Assembly (NCBI RefSeq): GCF_002272015.1
Contig: NZ_NPBY01000003.1
Coordinates: 186,001 to 250,000, forward strand
Direction: 5' to 3'
Length of the DNA stretch: 64,000 nt
Source: Paenibacillus campinasensis
Lineage (GTDB): Bacteria; Bacillota; Bacilli; Paenibacillales; Paenibacillaceae
In this document: piece by piece, positions 1-8,109 of the stretch
Layout of the letters: the number at the start of each line of letters is the position of its first letter
How positions within the stretch are numbered: the first letter of the stretch is position 1
The notes under the pieces: model-generated
The model's database searches: none
What the model saw: the letters and a program-made list of their open reading frames with translations, nothing else
What the model was told of the DNA's origin: nothing
Translations under genes and position numbers: made by a program

Positions 1-977
1 CGATTGCGGATCCGCAGCAGCCGGAGGCGCTGCCGGTGCTGAAGATCGACGAGCCTACGCTGCAAATGACGTTTCTGGTTAACAACAGCCCGTTTGCAGG
101 ACGGGAAGGCAAGTTTGTGACGTCACGCAAGCTTCGTGACCGTCTCTTCAAGGAGCTGGAGACCGATGTCAGCTTGAGAGTGGAAGAGACGGACAGCCCG
201 GATGCCTATATCGTGTCCGGACGCGGTGAGCTTCACCTTGGAATTTTGATCGAGAACATGCGCCGCGAGGGCTATGAGCTGCAAGTATCCAAGCCGGAAG
301 TTATCGTGCGGGAAATTGACGGTGTCAAAATGGAACCGATCGAGCGCCTGTTGATTGACATTCCGGAGGAGAGCATGGGTGCCGTTATGGAGAGCCTTGG
401 CACACGCAAAGCGGAAATGGTCAATATGATTAACAGCGGTAACGGTCAGGTTCGTCTTGAATTCCTGATCCCGGCGCGAGGTCTGATCGGCTACCGGACA
501 CACTTCCTGACACTGACCCGTGGATACGGCGTCATGAACCATGCCTTTGACAGCTACGGACCGGTTGTCGGCGGCCAGGTCGGCGGACGTCACCAAGGTG
601 TTCTCGTATCGACGGAGAACGGGACATCTACATTCTATGGCATGCTGTCCGTGGAAGACCGTGGAACGTTGTTCCTTGAGCCGGGCACTGAGGTTTATGA
701 GGGCATGATCGTCGGGGAGCATACCCGCGATAACGATATTGTCGTGAACATTTGTAAAGAGAAACAGCTTACCAACGTTCGTTCGGCAACGAAGGATGAC
801 ACGGTGAAGCTGAAGACGCCGCTCATTTTCTCCCTGGAGCAGGCACTTGAATATCTGAATGATGACGAGTATTGCGAAATCACGCCGAAATCGGTTCGTC
901 TTCGCAAGAAGATTCTGAACAAGAGCGAGCGTGAGCGCGCAGAAAAGCATCGCAAAATGGCTCAGGCAAATCTATAA
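1..977 (+). CDS. typA: Ribosome-associated GTPase TypA/BipA, C-terminal part
   Basis: Translational GTPase that binds the ribosome and aids 50S assembly and growth under stress. Only the C-terminal part, about 325 residues, is in the window; the GTPase domain lies upstream. Visible are the EF-G-like domain III (RVEETDSPDAYIVSGRGELHLGI), the domain V-like fold (MEPIERLLIDIPEESMGAVMESLG) and the TypA-specific C-terminal domain (RGLIGYRTHFLTLTRGYGVMNH, then ENGTSTFYGMLSVEDRGTLF). The reading frame is open from base 3. It ends 35 bases before ylaH, the same order as ylaG-ylaH in Bacillus subtilis. Confidence 0.96.
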   Translation, partial: IADPQQPEALPVLKIDEPTLQMTFLVNNSPFAGREGKFVTSRKLRDRLFKELETDVSLRVEETDSPDAYIVSGRGELHLGILIENMRREGYELQVSKPEVIVREIDGVKMEPIERLLIDIPEESMGAVMESLGTRKAEMVNMINSGNGQVRLEFLIPARGLIGYRTHFLTLTRGYGVMNHAFDSYGPVVGGQVGGRHQGVLVSTENGTSTFYGMLSVEDRGTLFLEPGTEVYEGMIVGEHTRDNDIVVNICKEKQLTNVRSATKDDTVKLKTPLIFSLEQALEYLNDDEYCEITPKSVRLRKKILNKSERERAEKHRKMAQANL

Positions 978-1012
978 TAGAGATGTTACCTTGTTAAAGG
1001 AGTGAACCGTTT

Positions 1013-1306
1013 ATGCAAGCTTGGTTTGCCGCTCATCCGCTCATCTCCTATATTTTGATCTTCGTACTGGTCACCTATGTCTACAACAAGGTGTTCCGGG
1101 TACAGCAGAAGCTGCCGCTTCTGAAGGAAATTCTCCTGTATATTTTGATGGCATTAGGTTCGGGGATGCTGCTTATATTCCAGATAGACAAGCTGCCGAT
1201 TATCCAGTGCCTGCTCGTAGCGGTTGCATTGATGCTGATGGTGCGGATTCGTTATTTTGTGGAAGCACGCCAGAAGAAAAAAGCACAGTCGGAAACGAAA
1301 TCCTGA
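1013..1306 (+). CDS. ylaH: YlaH-like membrane protein
   Basis: Small 97-residue membrane protein of unknown function. It has a hydrophobic segment near residues 9-24, a second pair of hydrophobic stretches at about 38-75, and a basic C-terminal tail (EARQKKKAQSETKS). The start ATG follows AAAGGAG by about 10 bases. Placement directly after typA and the hydrophobic pattern match the YlaH family of Bacilli; no enzymatic motif is visible. It is probably co-transcribed with typA, as only 35 bases separate them. Confidence 0.85.
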   Translation: MQAWFAAHPLISYILIFVLVTYVYNKVFRVQQKLPLLKEILLYILMALGSGMLLIFQIDKLPIIQCLLVAVALMLMVRIRYFVEARQKKKAQSETKS

Positions 1307-1360
1307 GGCGGGAAAAAAGTTTGTTGCTGTTCGGCTATGAAACTTTTTGTCGATTTCGCC
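1307..1360 (+). terminator. Possible weak terminator after ylaH
   Basis: Inverted repeat AAAAAGTTT (1314-1322) and AAACTTTTT (1340-1348), with an outer GGCG/CGCC pair at 1307-1310 and 1357-1360. The stem is AT-rich and the loop is 17 bases, so termination would be inefficient. Confidence 0.35.
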
Positions 1361-1387
1361 GTTAATAAGAGAGAGAAGTCAGCCAGA

Positions 1388-1423
1388 GTCCGGTTAGCCT
1401 ACCGAAAGGGAGGTTAACCGGAC
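1388..1423 (+). promoter_or_regulatory. Strong GAAA-capped hairpin in the leader of the LCP gene
   Basis: GTCCGGTTAGCCT (1388-1400) pairs with AGGTTAACCGGAC (1411-1423) over 13 positions with one G-U pair. Two further C-G pairs close a GAAA tetraloop at 1404-1407. No T-run follows, so this is not a standard intrinsic terminator. It lies 35 bases upstream of the LCP start codon. Confidence 0.5.
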
Positions 1424-1458
1424 ATTCTCTAATATTGAAGGAAATTAGGTGTTATCCA

Positions 1459-2547
1459 ATGAATTCTACTCAATCAGGCCTTCCTCCGAGAGCCAAGAAC
1501 GCGGGGAAGAGCCGGAAGAAGCCTGTGCAGAAGAAGAAAAAAAGCGGAGTCAGATCCTTTTTTAAATTTCTTTTTATTTTGATTCTGATCGCAATTTTGG
1601 GAGCGGCGTCTTATGCCGGATACCTATATCTTAAAGGAAATGAGATTATCGAATCGAGCGGTGTCGACAAGCCGGTTGCTCCTGGGCATTCCGCCAAGGA
1701 AAAGCCGATTACGATGCTGCTGCTCGGGACAGACCATCGTCCTGAAACTGGCACTTATCTTACCGACGTTGTCATGGTCGTCTCCATGCATCCCGAGACC
1801 AACACGGCGACCCTCGTCTCCCTTCCAAGGGACACGCTGGTGGAGCTTGAAGGGTATAAGGCAAACAAGCTGAACGCCTACTATCCGAGATTCAAATCCG
1901 CGGAGAAGAGCAGCGGGATCAGCGCCGAAGATGAGATGAAAGCGATGCTTGGCAAGTATCTCGATGTCAATATCGACTATGTATCCGTCGTTGACTTTCA
2001 GGGCTTCCGGGATGTCGTTGACGCCTTTGGCGGCGTGGATGTCAATGTTCAGTACAACATGTGCTACAAGGACTCTGCCGACGGCACCAACATCGACCTG
2101 AAGGCCGGTCCTCAGAAGTTGGACGGCAAGGAAGCACTTGACTATGTGCGATATCGCAAATCATCTAACAAGTGCAGCCCGCGGACGAAGGAATCAAATG
2201 ACTTTGAACGGAATGCCCGTCAAAGCGAAGTTTTGCATTCCTTGCTGGACCGGATGAAGAGTCTGGGCGGTGTCGCAAGAATCGGCAATGCTTTGGATGC
2301 GGTCAAAGATAATTTGAAAACCGATCTCGAACAGGATCAGATTCGCCATATGATCACCACGTATCTGGACATCCGAAAGGACGATGTACTGTTTATGCCG
2401 GTGATTGGCGAATGGAGAAGCCCTTATGTTATCGTGAGCCCAAGCGAGTTGGAGAAAGCGAAGCAGGCGCTCAAGGATGAGCTGGCCGGGAAACACCGCC
2501 ATAGCGAATCCGAAGGGACAGAAGCGGAAAATACGGACTCGCCATGA
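1459..2547 (+). CDS. LytR-CpsA-Psr (LCP) family wall-polymer ligase
   Basis: Membrane-anchored transferase of the LCP family, which attaches teichoic acids or other undecaprenyl-linked polymers to peptidoglycan outside the cell. It is 362 residues: a basic cytoplasmic tail (KSRKKPVQKKKK), one membrane helix at about residues 34-56, then the LCP domain with LLLGTDHR, SLPRDTLVEL and the Arg-rich ALDYVRYRK motif. Two cysteines (NMCYKD and SNKCSPR) flank the acidic insert before that motif and could form a disulfide. The ATG at 1459 is chosen because AGGTG lies 7 bases upstream; an in-frame TTG at 1435 has no well-placed ribosome binding site. The acidic tail is low complexity. Confidence 0.9.
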   Translation: MNSTQSGLPPRAKNAGKSRKKPVQKKKKSGVRSFFKFLFILILIAILGAASYAGYLYLKGNEIIESSGVDKPVAPGHSAKEKPITMLLLGTDHRPETGTYLTDVVMVVSMHPETNTATLVSLPRDTLVELEGYKANKLNAYYPRFKSAEKSSGISAEDEMKAMLGKYLDVNIDYVSVVDFQGFRDVVDAFGGVDVNVQYNMCYKDSADGTNIDLKAGPQKLDGKEALDYVRYRKSSNKCSPRTKESNDFERNARQSEVLHSLLDRMKSLGGVARIGNALDAVKDNLKTDLEQDQIRHMITTYLDIRKDDVLFMPVIGEWRSPYVIVSPSELEKAKQALKDELAGKHRHSESEGTEAENTDSP

Positions 2548-2550
2548 CAA

Positions 2551-2580
2551 TTGAAGGCAAGTTTTGCGCTGTGATATAAT
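2551..2580 (+). promoter_or_regulatory. SigA-type promoter of the small unit at 2.6 kb
   Basis: TTGAAG (2551-2556) and TATAAT (2575-2580), separated by 18 bases. It begins 3 bases after the LCP stop codon, so the next gene is likely an independent unit. Confidence 0.65.
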
Positions 2581-2623
2581 ACAATATATCAGGAGAAAGT
2601 TCATTGTACAGGAGGCTGTAGTC

Positions 2624-3127
2624 ATGTCCTACCTCACGATGCCACAAATCCGCTTGGAGATGCCCAGAGCGCTGATGAAGCTTGTTTATGGCGGCTGGAA
2701 CATGAACGCCCATTCCTGGTTAGCAGTGCTGACTGATCCTAGTCTTGCTCCACATGGGGAGGACAATGCCTGCATTTTCGACAACCGTGACCTTGTCGAC
2801 GACGAGGCTATTTGCTCCGTCAACGTACGAGATTACGACACGGGCAGCTTCCGTCCGGTAATCGCTTCTGGTCGGATGTCTGTTTATGGTCATACACAAA
2901 GCCCAGTGATAGCTCACTGGGCTTTTTTTGTATGGAATATGTGGGAAATTGGCAAAACCCGTCAGCATTTGATGGCTGTTATTGTCCCCGGTTGCCGGGT
3001 GCCCTTTGGCCTTGATTATGCTGGTGGCGGGGCGCAGCAGGCGTGTTCGCCCTCGGCTCCATCGTTTGTGGCACCTCGCCGCCAGTCTCGCCGCCAGTCT
3101 CGTCGTTGCCTGGAGCTACATCTCTAG
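2624..3127 (+). CDS. Uncharacterised ORF that runs through its own terminator
   Basis: I do not recognise this protein. The ATG has an excellent ribosome binding site (AGGAGG, 2610-2615, 8 bases away) and its own promoter. The first roughly 85 residues look protein-like and acidic (GEDNACIFDNRDLVDDEAIC). The frame has no stop before the perfect intrinsic terminator at 2898-2929. Beyond it the frame only becomes antisense to the YhcN-type gene, ending at 3127 with a low-quality Arg/Ser/Pro tail. Either a late frameshift hides the true stop (frame 3 has a TGA at 2907-2909, inside the terminator stem), or the transcript is a stopless mRNA of about 100 codons, or this is a non-coding RNA. The product C-terminus is therefore not defined. 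Confidence 0.4.
   Translation: MSYLTMPQIRLEMPRALMKLVYGGWNMNAHSWLAVLTDPSLAPHGEDNACIFDNRDLVDDEAICSVNVRDYDTGSFRPVIASGRMSVYGHTQSPVIAHWAFFVWNMWEIGKTRQHLMAVIVPGCRVPFGLDYAGGGAQQACSPSAPSFVAPRRQSRRQSRRCLELHL
2898..2929 (+). terminator. Intrinsic terminator with perfect 12-bp stem
   Basis: AAAGCCCAGTGA (2898-2909) pairs with TCACTGGGCTTT (2914-2925) around a TAGC loop, followed by T's to 2929. It ends the unit that starts at 2551. Confidence 0.9.
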
Positions 3128-3626
3128 GAAGCTGGGGAACAATACGGCCTACGATATCCGCGAGCTCGGCAGCGAGCCCGGAGATGGGGTTCCCTTCCTG
3201 GATATGCCGATTCAAATCGGCAATGCGGTTGTTCAGATCAAGATCAGCGGTAACGAGCGCATTAGCTCCGGCCGGATCTTTTCTGAGCGCCTCGGCTACG
3301 GTGTATTTGATCGTCCCGACATCCGCGCGATCAAGACTGCCATCCACATTGACACCAACGACAGCGGTATTGCCCATGACGACACAGTTCGCACTGTTCA
3401 CTCCTGGAACTTTCTCTGCGATAGCCTTCAAGTGACTGGCAGTAGCTTGGTTCACTTGACCCTGCTCGGGCGCGGCATTATTGGTATTTGGATTTGTATT
3501 CTCATTCACATTCTGAACTCTGGCACCGTTTTGTTGATTACGAGGAGAGGGTGATGCGTTATTATGGGCCGGAGCGCAGCCGGCAAGCAACACAACCGTG
3601 AGCATAATGCAAATCGCAGTTCTCAT
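2979..3626 (-). CDS. YhcN/YlaJ-family sporulation lipoprotein
   Basis: Exported spore-associated lipoprotein of the YhcN/YlaJ family, thought to sit in or near the forespore membrane; exact role unknown. The start at 3626 gives a compact lipoprotein signal, a hydrophobic segment ending in LLAGC with the lipidated Cys at residue 17. An Asn/Pro-rich linker (NVNENTNPNTNN) follows, then the conserved domain (VPGVNSANCVVMGNTAVVGVNVDG to DLNNRIADLNRHI), and a low-complexity Gly/Glu/Pro tail. In-frame ATGs at 3653 and 3671 would add a polar extension before the signal peptide. Bacillus subtilis also keeps a family member (ylaJ) next to ylaK/phoH, where this gene lies divergently from phoH. Confidence 0.88.
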   Translation of the reverse strand: MRTAICIMLTVVLLAGCAPAHNNASPSPRNQQNGARVQNVNENTNPNTNNAAPEQGQVNQATASHLKAIAEKVPGVNSANCVVMGNTAVVGVNVDGSLDRADVGTIKYTVAEALRKDPAGANALVTADLDLNNRIADLNRHIQEGNPISGLAAELADIVGRIVPQLPRDVAPGNDETGGETGGEVPQTMEPRANTPAAPRHQHNQGQRAPGNRGQ

Positions 3627-3742
3627 AGGTTTGATCTGTCCTTTCGTGGTCATATTCACTGATGTCACCAAGTCACTAAGCTTATTATGTCCGGGATGGA
3701 AAGGTTTATGTGTACCTGATGAAGGAGCAGTGGAGGGATAAG

Positions 3743-5077
3743 ATGAAAAAAATATTTGTGCTGGATACGAACGTACTGCTGCATGATCCCCAATCGATTT
3801 ATGCCTTCGAAGAACATGAAGTGGTCATTCCTGCTATCGTCCTCGAGGAGATCGATTCGAAGAAGCGCCATGCCGATGAAATCGGCCGGAACGCCCGCCA
3901 GGTGTCCCGGCTGCTGGACGGGTTGAGAGAGCATGGTCATCTTCATGACGGGGTGCCTATGGAGAACGGAGGGCTGCTCAAAGTTGAACTTAATCATCGC
4001 AGCTTCGTCAGGGTACAGGAATTGTTCAGTGAAGCCTCGAATGATAATCGTATCCTGGCGGTCGCATTGAACTATAAGCTGGAGGAGGACGAGAAGGCGG
4101 GAGACGGCAGACCGGTCGTTCTTGTGAGCAAGGATGTTCTTGTCCGAATCAAGGCTGATGTGCTCGGTCTGGATGCGCAGGATTACTTGTCTGACCGGAC
4201 GGCGGATCCAAGCGAGCTGTTTCCAGGCTATACGACCTTGAAGGTGCATCCGGCTGTCATTGATGAGTTTTACAGCTACCGTTATCTTCCGGTTCAACCC
4301 TTGCAGCTGTCCTACTCGCTGTATCCGCATGAATTTGTCATATTGAAAGATGAGATGGGGAGTGGTAAATCCGCTTTGCTCCGAGTCAATGAAGATGCAA
4401 CGAGACTGGAGCCGCTCTATCTAAGCAATGAGCCGGTATGGGGCATCAGCGCGCGCAACGCGCAGCAGCGGATGGCGCTGGAACTGCTTCTCAATGATGA
4501 CATTCCCCTCGTGACCATCACCGGAAAGGCAGGAACGGGGAAAACATTGCTCGCGCTTGCTGCAGGCCTGTCGAAGGTGGAGGATGAGCACAAATATAAA
4601 AAACTTCTGATCGCGCGTCCCGTCGTTCCGATGGGCAAGGATATCGGTTATTTACCAGGGGAGAAGGACGAGAAGCTAAGACCCTGGATGCAGCCGATTT
4701 ACGATAATCTGGAATACCTGTTTGATACTAAAAAAGCTGGAGATATCGATAAAATTTTGATGGGGCTTGGAAGCATCCAGGTCGAGGCACTGACTTATAT
4801 TCGGGGGCGCTCGATTCCCGGGCAATTTATTATCGTGGATGAGGCCCAGAATCTGTCCCGGCATGAGGTGAAAACGATCGTATCCCGGGCCGGAGAAGGC
4901 AGTAAGGTCATCCTGATGGGCGATCCAGAACAGATAGACCATCCTTATCTGGATGCGGTGAGCAACGGCCTTACTTACGTTGTTGAACGATTTAAGCAGG
5001 AGGGATTGAGCGGTCACATCACGCTAACCAAAGGTGAGCGCTCGAAGCTGGCCCAGTTGGCGGCTGATCTGCTCTAA
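3743..5077 (+). CDS. phoH: PIN-PhoH ATPase (YlaK/PhoH2 type)
   Basis: Two-domain protein of PhoH2/YlaK type: an N-terminal PIN nuclease-like domain (KKIFVLDTNVLLHDP at the start, residues 1 to about 130) and a C-terminal PhoH P-loop ATPase domain. The Walker A motif GKAGTGKT is near residue 261 and the Walker B-like motif FIIVDEAQNLS near residue 364. PhoH2 proteins are described as RNA-unwinding or RNA-cleaving enzymes; the cellular role is unsettled. Length is 444 residues, close to B. subtilis YlaK. The ATG at 3743 is preferred because GGAGGG lies 5 bases upstream and the PIN strand begins right there; an ATG at 3710 would add 11 residues. Confidence 0.93.
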   Translation: MKKIFVLDTNVLLHDPQSIYAFEEHEVVIPAIVLEEIDSKKRHADEIGRNARQVSRLLDGLREHGHLHDGVPMENGGLLKVELNHRSFVRVQELFSEASNDNRILAVALNYKLEEDEKAGDGRPVVLVSKDVLVRIKADVLGLDAQDYLSDRTADPSELFPGYTTLKVHPAVIDEFYSYRYLPVQPLQLSYSLYPHEFVILKDEMGSGKSALLRVNEDATRLEPLYLSNEPVWGISARNAQQRMALELLLNDDIPLVTITGKAGTGKTLLALAAGLSKVEDEHKYKKLLIARPVVPMGKDIGYLPGEKDEKLRPWMQPIYDNLEYLFDTKKAGDIDKILMGLGSIQVEALTYIRGRSIPGQFIIVDEAQNLSRHEVKTIVSRAGEGSKVILMGDPEQIDHPYLDAVSNGLTYVVERFKQEGLSGHITLTKGERSKLAQLAADLL

Positions 5078-5108
5078 CCTGTATGTTATTTCCCGAGAAA
5101 TGAATCAT

Positions 5109-5159
5109 GGATGTCCCGGCAGCAGCTGTTAGTCTGCTCCCGGACATCCTTTTTCTTTT
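5109..5159 (+). terminator. Intrinsic terminator after phoH
   Basis: GGATGTCCCGGCAGCAG (5109-5125) pairs with CTGCTCCCGGACATCC (5134-5149), with one bulge, followed by TTTTTCTTTT. Confidence 0.9.
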
Positions 5160-5242
5160 GGATATCTTAAAAAAAGATAGGACAGCAGCACTAGGAGTTT
5201 GGTAAAATAATTGCATGTACCCCAAAGGAGTGAAGATGGGAT

Positions 5243-6466
5243 ATGAAGCGGAAAAATTACTGGTTCCTGTTTGCCATATTGCTGCTGTCATTAACGAGTC
5301 TATCTCCCGGAAATGACTTCACTCACAACCCTCGCAGAGACTTGCCTGGGGATGAACCGGTACCTCCAAGACAGCAGCCGGAAACTGTAGAGGATAACTT
5401 GGGACCGATCCAGGTTGGGGTTTCCCTTTCTCACGACGAATGGGAACAGCTGTCGGAACTGAACGACACCTTTATAGAGACCACCGGAGCGGAGGTCGAA
5501 CTCGTTCCTCTCGATCCGGAAGACTTGACGATCGAAGCCTTTATGAGCAATCGTGCCTTGAATGAAGGGCCTGATGTTTATTTAATGGACAGTCACTTCA
5601 TTAAAACGCTTGCAAAGAATGGATACTTGCTTCCTGCGGATGCTTTCCAGGGCATCGTAACCGATGGTGAAATTCTCAATGGATTGATGCCGCCGCTGGC
5701 CTGGAACGGCTATCACTGGGGAATGCCTTTTGATATAAATCCTTATATGCTGGTTTGGGAACCGGACAAGCTGCCGGATGCGATGCCGCTCCCGGATGAG
5801 CGCAAGGCGTGGCAAGAGCTGCATGATAAAGTGGAGCTACCCGTCTTTTTCATGAATGCGGAAGATCCGTATGCATTTGGAGCGGTTGTACAGCTATTGG
5901 ATGGAGAGCCTGGCAGACCAGATGCCGAGGTACTGAACTGGCTATCTGACCGTGAGGGGACCTGGGTGCTGCTGGAGAGAGATACGGAGATGGACGCGAA
6001 TGAGCCTCCCGATGATGCTGCACAGCTCGAAGCGCTTGTCGAGATAACGGCCTATTCCGAGGTTCGCAATCGACAGCAGGAAGGGATCGATACAGCGCTT
6101 ATCCTGAACAGTCATGCCGAGCAGCCGGTGATCCATACGAGATCGTTTGCAATAGCGGCCCATACAGCCTCACCTTCACTTTCCAGGAAATGGATTACAT
6201 ATATGACATCTAAAGAATCCCAGCGGGCCTGGACCGCCGCCGCCGGGACATTGCCCGTAGTATCAGAGCTGTACGATCCCGGAGCTGTCAGGACAGATCC
6301 ATGGCGGCTCCACATGCACAATCTGCTGGAGCAAAAAGAAGCCGCGGCCCTGGATTTTGGACGGGAAGGATCGTTCCCTGACTATGCCAAATCCGTCTCG
6401 CAGCTGCTTATGGGAGAAATGGATGCCGAGCAGTTTACCGAACGCTATTCGGATGAACAGCCCTGA
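5243..6466 (+). CDS. Orphan extracellular solute-binding-like protein
   Basis: 407-residue exported protein with the general layout of family 1 ABC-transporter solute-binding proteins. It has an N-terminal hydrophobic segment (residues 7-19), then strands and helices such as VGVSLSHDEWEQL, DVYLMDSHFIKTLAKNGYLLPAD and NGYHWGMPFDINPYMLVWEPDKLPD, which resemble the ligand-cleft region of sugar-type binding proteins. The C-terminus keeps the familiar end pattern (ARKWITYMTSKESQRAW-like). There is no lipobox cysteine after the hydrophobic segment and no permease or ATPase gene nearby. AAAGGAG lies 12 bases upstream of the ATG. It ends 9 bases from a convergent gene. Function and ligand are unknown. 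Confidence 0.75.
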   Translation: MKRKNYWFLFAILLLSLTSLSPGNDFTHNPRRDLPGDEPVPPRQQPETVEDNLGPIQVGVSLSHDEWEQLSELNDTFIETTGAEVELVPLDPEDLTIEAFMSNRALNEGPDVYLMDSHFIKTLAKNGYLLPADAFQGIVTDGEILNGLMPPLAWNGYHWGMPFDINPYMLVWEPDKLPDAMPLPDERKAWQELHDKVELPVFFMNAEDPYAFGAVVQLLDGEPGRPDAEVLNWLSDREGTWVLLERDTEMDANEPPDDAAQLEALVEITAYSEVRNRQQEGIDTALILNSHAEQPVIHTRSFAIAAHTASPSLSRKWITYMTSKESQRAWTAAAGTLPVVSELYDPGAVRTDPWRLHMHNLLEQKEAAALDFGREGSFPDYAKSVSQLLMGEMDAEQFTERYSDEQP

Positions 6467-6475
6467 CATGGGCAA

Positions 6476-7579
6476 CTAAAGATCAAGCTCCATTCTGACA
6501 ATGAGCCGCTGATCCGAACTGCTGACTTCCGTTGCTTTCAGAAATGAAATGAGCTGTTTGGGGTAAAAATTCATATCGAATTCGTCCTGGAGCGACCTCC
6601 GGGTAGTGTCGGGAAGCTCAAGACGATTGAATACGAGCCGCTCGACTTCGAACATAATGGCGTTCTGCGGTTCATCTACAACAGAATAACGGCCTTCAAT
6701 CAGCAAGGACAGGTTGCCGCTCTCACCGGATGCGATGACTTTGCCATCCTCAAACCGGAAGGCAAACGTTTCAAATAACTTGTCCTCAGAACGAAGAAAT
6801 CCATTCAGATCATCCTCATGTATGTTAATGGTGTACACCTTCCCATTGGTGCTGAGGATGTTTTTGCTGCCTTGAATAAATCCCGGCAAATTCTCCATGG
6901 CACTCGCCAGCGCTTGGAAATGCCGCTTCACTTCGTACAAGCCAACATTTTCCCAGTACAGCGTAAATTCATGGATCAGCGCCCGCATAGCCTCAGGATT
7001 ACCGCTGGTATTCAATGCGCCGTCCACCTGCTGCTGCAGGGCAAGAACCCGCTCCCGCTGCTGGAGAAGGCTGTCCTTCACTTGGGCAAGTTCCGCCGCA
7101 TTTCGTTCAGCACTTGCGCGTGATGCTTGCAGCTCCCGATACTGCTGATTATACGATTGAAGCACTTGCTGGTCATTCTGGATAATCATATCGTAAAAGT
7201 CCAATATTCTGAAAAATCCGGATAAGCTTTGCGCTGAGAGCAGCATGACCAGCAGATGATCGCGTTCCCCCATATAATACGCTCGAAGCACCGCATCCGC
7301 CCGGTCCCTTCGCTCATCGATCCGCTCCTCCAGAACGGTGATCCGTTCCCGAAGCTGGCGCTGGGTCACTTCAAGCTCCTGCTGCCTGGCCGTAATTCGC
7401 TCGATCTCATGATCGATTTCAACGATAGAGAGGCTATCCTCCAGTATTTTGCGAGCTTCTTCCGAATCCGGCATTATCGGTTCCTGGACCGAATAGGACA
7501 CGGGTGCCGTCAGGGTGCTGACGAATAGGATGATAACGAGCAGGAACGGAAGGAAACGATATTTAATTCGTGTCATCAA
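6476..7579 (-). CDS. Exported coiled-coil protein, PcsB/CwlO-like N-terminal part
   Basis: 367 residues with a signal peptide or membrane anchor (LPFLLVIILFVSTLTAPVSYS) and a long coiled coil at about residues 40-200. The pattern IERITARQQELEVTQRQLRERITVLEERID, then RADAVLRAYYMGERDHLLVMLLSAQSLSGFF, closely resembles the PcsB/CwlO-type coiled-coil domain that binds FtsEX. The CHAP or NlpC/P60 peptidase domain found in PcsB and CwlO is absent; in its place is a 150-residue beta-rich domain (TNGKVYTINIHEDDLNGF to LIVRMELDL) that I do not recognise. A regulatory or scaffolding role at the wall is an inference. The start is one of two adjacent ATGs behind a G-rich stretch. Confidence 0.75.
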   Translation of the reverse strand: MMTRIKYRFLPFLLVIILFVSTLTAPVSYSVQEPIMPDSEEARKILEDSLSIVEIDHEIERITARQQELEVTQRQLRERITVLEERIDERRDRADAVLRAYYMGERDHLLVMLLSAQSLSGFFRILDFYDMIIQNDQQVLQSYNQQYRELQASRASAERNAAELAQVKDSLLQQRERVLALQQQVDGALNTSGNPEAMRALIHEFTLYWENVGLYEVKRHFQALASAMENLPGFIQGSKNILSTNGKVYTINIHEDDLNGFLRSEDKLFETFAFRFEDGKVIASGESGNLSLLIEGRYSVVDEPQNAIMFEVERLVFNRLELPDTTRRSLQDEFDMNFYPKQLISFLKATEVSSSDQRLIVRMELDL

Positions 7580-7674
7580 AACAGGTGCCCCCCTGATTGT
7601 TAGGTATGTCGAAAGGAATCCGTCCGCTATCCCTTCATCTCAACCAATATATGATGATATAGGCTGAAATATTT

Positions 7675-7716
7675 AAAAAAAGCGATACGGCAGCTCAAGC
7701 GCCGATCGCTTTTTTT
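7675..7716 (-). terminator. Bidirectional intrinsic terminator
   Basis: AAAAAAAGCGAT and ATCGCTTTTTTT flank an inner CGGC/GCCG stem. It ends the minus-strand DUF2626 gene and would also stop plus-strand read-through. Confidence 0.85.
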
Positions 7717-7826
7717 AATGGTGCTTTTATTGCTGAAGCGTTTACTTAGAACGACAGGCGCTCCCTTGTGCGAGGACTTTCAGTTTGTCCATTCTTCACG
7801 AGCGGATGGCCTTGCTGTCTAAGCCA

Positions 7827-8063
7827 TTAAAGTGGTTTGCCCATATGGAAGACCGTCCAGTAGCTGAAACCGGTGAAGGTCACGATCATATAAGCCCAGA
7901 AGAGAAGAATGTAGGTTCTCTCCGTAAATTTCAGATACCCCAAAATTACAAAAAATGCGGTCTGCAGGAAGAAAAGCAGAGCCATCTCGACAAGATCCCC
8001 GGCAAAGGCCATTAAACCAATCGTAAGGGTGAAGAAGCCGAGAACTCGAAACATCCGTGCCAC
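7827..8063 (-). CDS. DUF2626 membrane protein (YqgY-like)
   Basis: 78-residue membrane protein with three hydrophobic segments. The sequence MARMFRVLGFFTLTIGLMAF, then LLFFLQTAFFVILGYLKFTERTYI and YMIVTFTGFSYWTVF, matches the DUF2626 family of B. subtilis YqgY. The GTG at 8063 is the preferred start: AGGAGG sits 8 bases upstream and the family begins with this Met-Ala/Arg-Met-Phe-Arg-Val segment. An ATG at 8111 would overlap the promoter -10 box. It has a good SigA promoter just upstream. Function unknown. Confidence 0.82.
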   Translation of the reverse strand: MARMFRVLGFFTLTIGLMAFAGDLVEMALLFFLQTAFFVILGYLKFTERTYILLFWAYMIVTFTGFSYWTVFHMGKPL

Positions 8064-8109
8064 GATACCATCCTCCTCTCGTATGTACGCACATAATGCT
8101 GCTATGAAC

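Noticed and set aside
2982..3554. A 190-codon plus-strand frame over the YhcN-type gene
   Set aside because: The minus-strand frame has a lipoprotein signal and a conserved domain; the plus-strand frame has neither.
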